The translations under genes were made by a program, and so were the position numbers. The notes beneath the pieces are model-generated. The model searched no databases. It was not told the DNA's origin and saw only the letters and a program-made list of their open reading frames with translations. Positions 63,228 through 64,000 of a DNA stretch of 64,000 nucleotides are shown here, in pieces (the first letter of the stretch is position 1; each line of letters begins with the position of its first letter). Origin of the DNA: RH-AL1 sp965249685 (GTDB lineage: Bacteria; Pseudomonadota; Alphaproteobacteria; Rhizobiales; Beijerinckiaceae); contig CBDFMN010000003.1 of the NCBI GenBank assembly GCA_965249685.1, positions 620,001 to 684,000 of the forward strand. Reading direction: 5' to 3'.

Positions 63228-64000
63228 TCAGATGTCCACAAGCTCCGTGGCGAAGGCGGCACGCTCCTGAATGAAGGCAAAACGCGCTTCGGCTTTGGTG
63301 CCCATCAGGCGCTCGACGGAATCGCCGGTGCGTTCCGCCTCCTCGGGCAGGACTGTGACGCGCAGCAGGTTGCGCTTCTTCGGGTCCATCGTCGTCTCCT
63401 TCAGCTGGCCCGGCATCATCTCGCCGAGGCCCTTGAAGCGGCTGACGTCGACCTTGCCGCGGCCCGTCAGCACCGTCCTCATCAGCTCATCGCGGTGGCG
63501 GTCGTCACGAGCGTAGACATGCGTCGTTCCCTGGGTCAGCCGGTAAAGCGGAGGCACGGCGAGGTAGAGGTGGCCCGCATCGATCAGCTTCGGCATCTCG
63601 CGATAGAAGAAGGTGATCAGCAGCGAGGCGATGTGGGCGCCATCGACGTCGGCATCGGTCATGATGATGATCTTGTCGTAGCGCAACTCGGTTTCGTTGT
63701 AGCGGGCGCCCGTGCCGCAGCCCATCGCCAGGGTCAGGTCGGCGAGCTGCTGGTTGCCGGCCAGCTTGTCCTTCGTGGCGTTGGCGACGTTGAGGATCTT
63801 CCCGCGTAGCGGCAGCACGGCCTGGTTGGCGCGGTCGCGTGCCTGCTTGGCCGAGCCTCCAGCCGAATCCCCCTCGACGATAAAGATCTCAGAGCCTTGC
63901 GCCGACGAGTTCACGCAATCGGCGAGCTTACCGGGCAGGCGGAGCTTGCGGGTGGCGCTTTTGCGGGCGACGTCCTTCTCCGCCCGGCGACGCAGGCGCT
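63228..64000 (-). CDS. parE: DNA topoisomerase IV subunit B, 5' partial
   Basis: The C-terminal roughly 257 residues of a type IIA topoisomerase B subunit; the frame is open to the right edge. TOPRIM motifs are seen in IVEGDSAGGSAKQARDR and IIIMTDADVDGAHI. The segment RKSATRKLRLPGKLADC at the edge and the end QLKETTMDPKKRNLLRV with RLMGTKAEARFAFIQ favour ParE over GyrB. It decatenates daughter chromosomes with ParC, which is outside this window. Confidence 0.9.
   Translation of the reverse strand, partial: RLRRRAEKDVARKSATRKLRLPGKLADCVNSSAQGSEIFIVEGDSAGGSAKQARDRANQAVLPLRGKILNVANATKDKLAGNQQLADLTLAMGCGTGARYNETELRYDKIIIMTDADVDGAHIASLLITFFYREMPKLIDAGHLYLAVPPLYRLTQGTTHVYARDDRHRDELMRTVLTGRGKVDVSRFKGLGEMMPGQLKETTMDPKKRNLLRVTVLPEEAERTGDSVERLMGTKAEARFAFIQERAAFATELVDI

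Overview
The window is 64 kb of dense, GC-rich core chromosome with the gene content of an alphaproteobacterium, most probably order Hyphomicrobiales (Rhizobiales). The signs are: an F0 ATP synthase operon with separate b and b' subunits and its own atpI; a coxBA-ctaB-coxF-ctaG-coxC-DUF983-SURF1 oxidase block; IalB, DUF2865 and DUF502 family proteins; trmFO; and an SOS box of the form GTTC-N7-GTTC. I cannot place it more finely by eye. I see no rRNA, tRNA, CRISPR array, insertion sequence, prophage or integrase. Two gene remnants, a few short repeats and several regulatory sites are the only non-routine items.

Layout. 1-7.7 kb: class II DAHP synthase (cut by the left edge), gltX, a DUF2865 protein, creA, two small exported proteins, cysS, an acetyltransferase and a LOG-family hydrolase. 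7.8-15 kb: LysM envelope protein, Atm1-type ABC exporter, psd-pssA (phosphatidylethanolamine synthesis), infA-maf-yacG, YdcF protein. 15-24 kb: trmFO, a repeat-bearing small exported protein, porin, uvrA, dctA with a coupled periplasmic phosphatase, and a fragment resembling a GIY-YIG nuclease. 24-32 kb: ssb, gyrA, coaD, two cyclophilins flanking a frameshifted gene, and the queuosine pair queA-tgt. 32-43 kb: DUF502 protein, thrB-rnhA, peroxiredoxin, DsbD-alpha protein, YqgE, a membrane EAL/GGDEF protein, an acetyltransferase, an M16 peptidase and thrC. 43-50 kb: aa3 oxidase and its assembly factors. 50-54 kb: IalB, a hypothetical and F0 atpIBEGF. 54-64 kb: dciA-dsbA-smc, mutY-methyltransferase-acetyltransferase, an orphan pilin-like protein, the divergent qorR/qorB redox pair, and parE (cut by the right edge).

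Many neighbours overlap by ATGA or GTGA, indicating translational coupling: cysS/GNAT, dctA/phosphatase, coaD/ppiA, thrB/rnhA, ctaB/coxF/ctaG, DUF983/SURF1, thrC/M16. Some convergent pairs overlap at their 3' ends (gltX/DUF2865, GNAT/LOG, ydcF/trmFO), leaving no room for a conventional terminator between them.

I found no convincing new multigene system. The observations most worth checking are: a Tgt lacking two of its three zinc cysteines; an EAL/GGDEF protein with degenerate sites in both domains; the separation of uvrA from ssb with a gene remnant and an SOS box left beside ssb; a single-base frameshift in the gene between the cyclophilins; divergent dciA/mutY start codons sharing one CATG; a perfect hairpin between atpE and atpG; a candidate QorR operator; and a three-half-site palindrome upstream of the porin.
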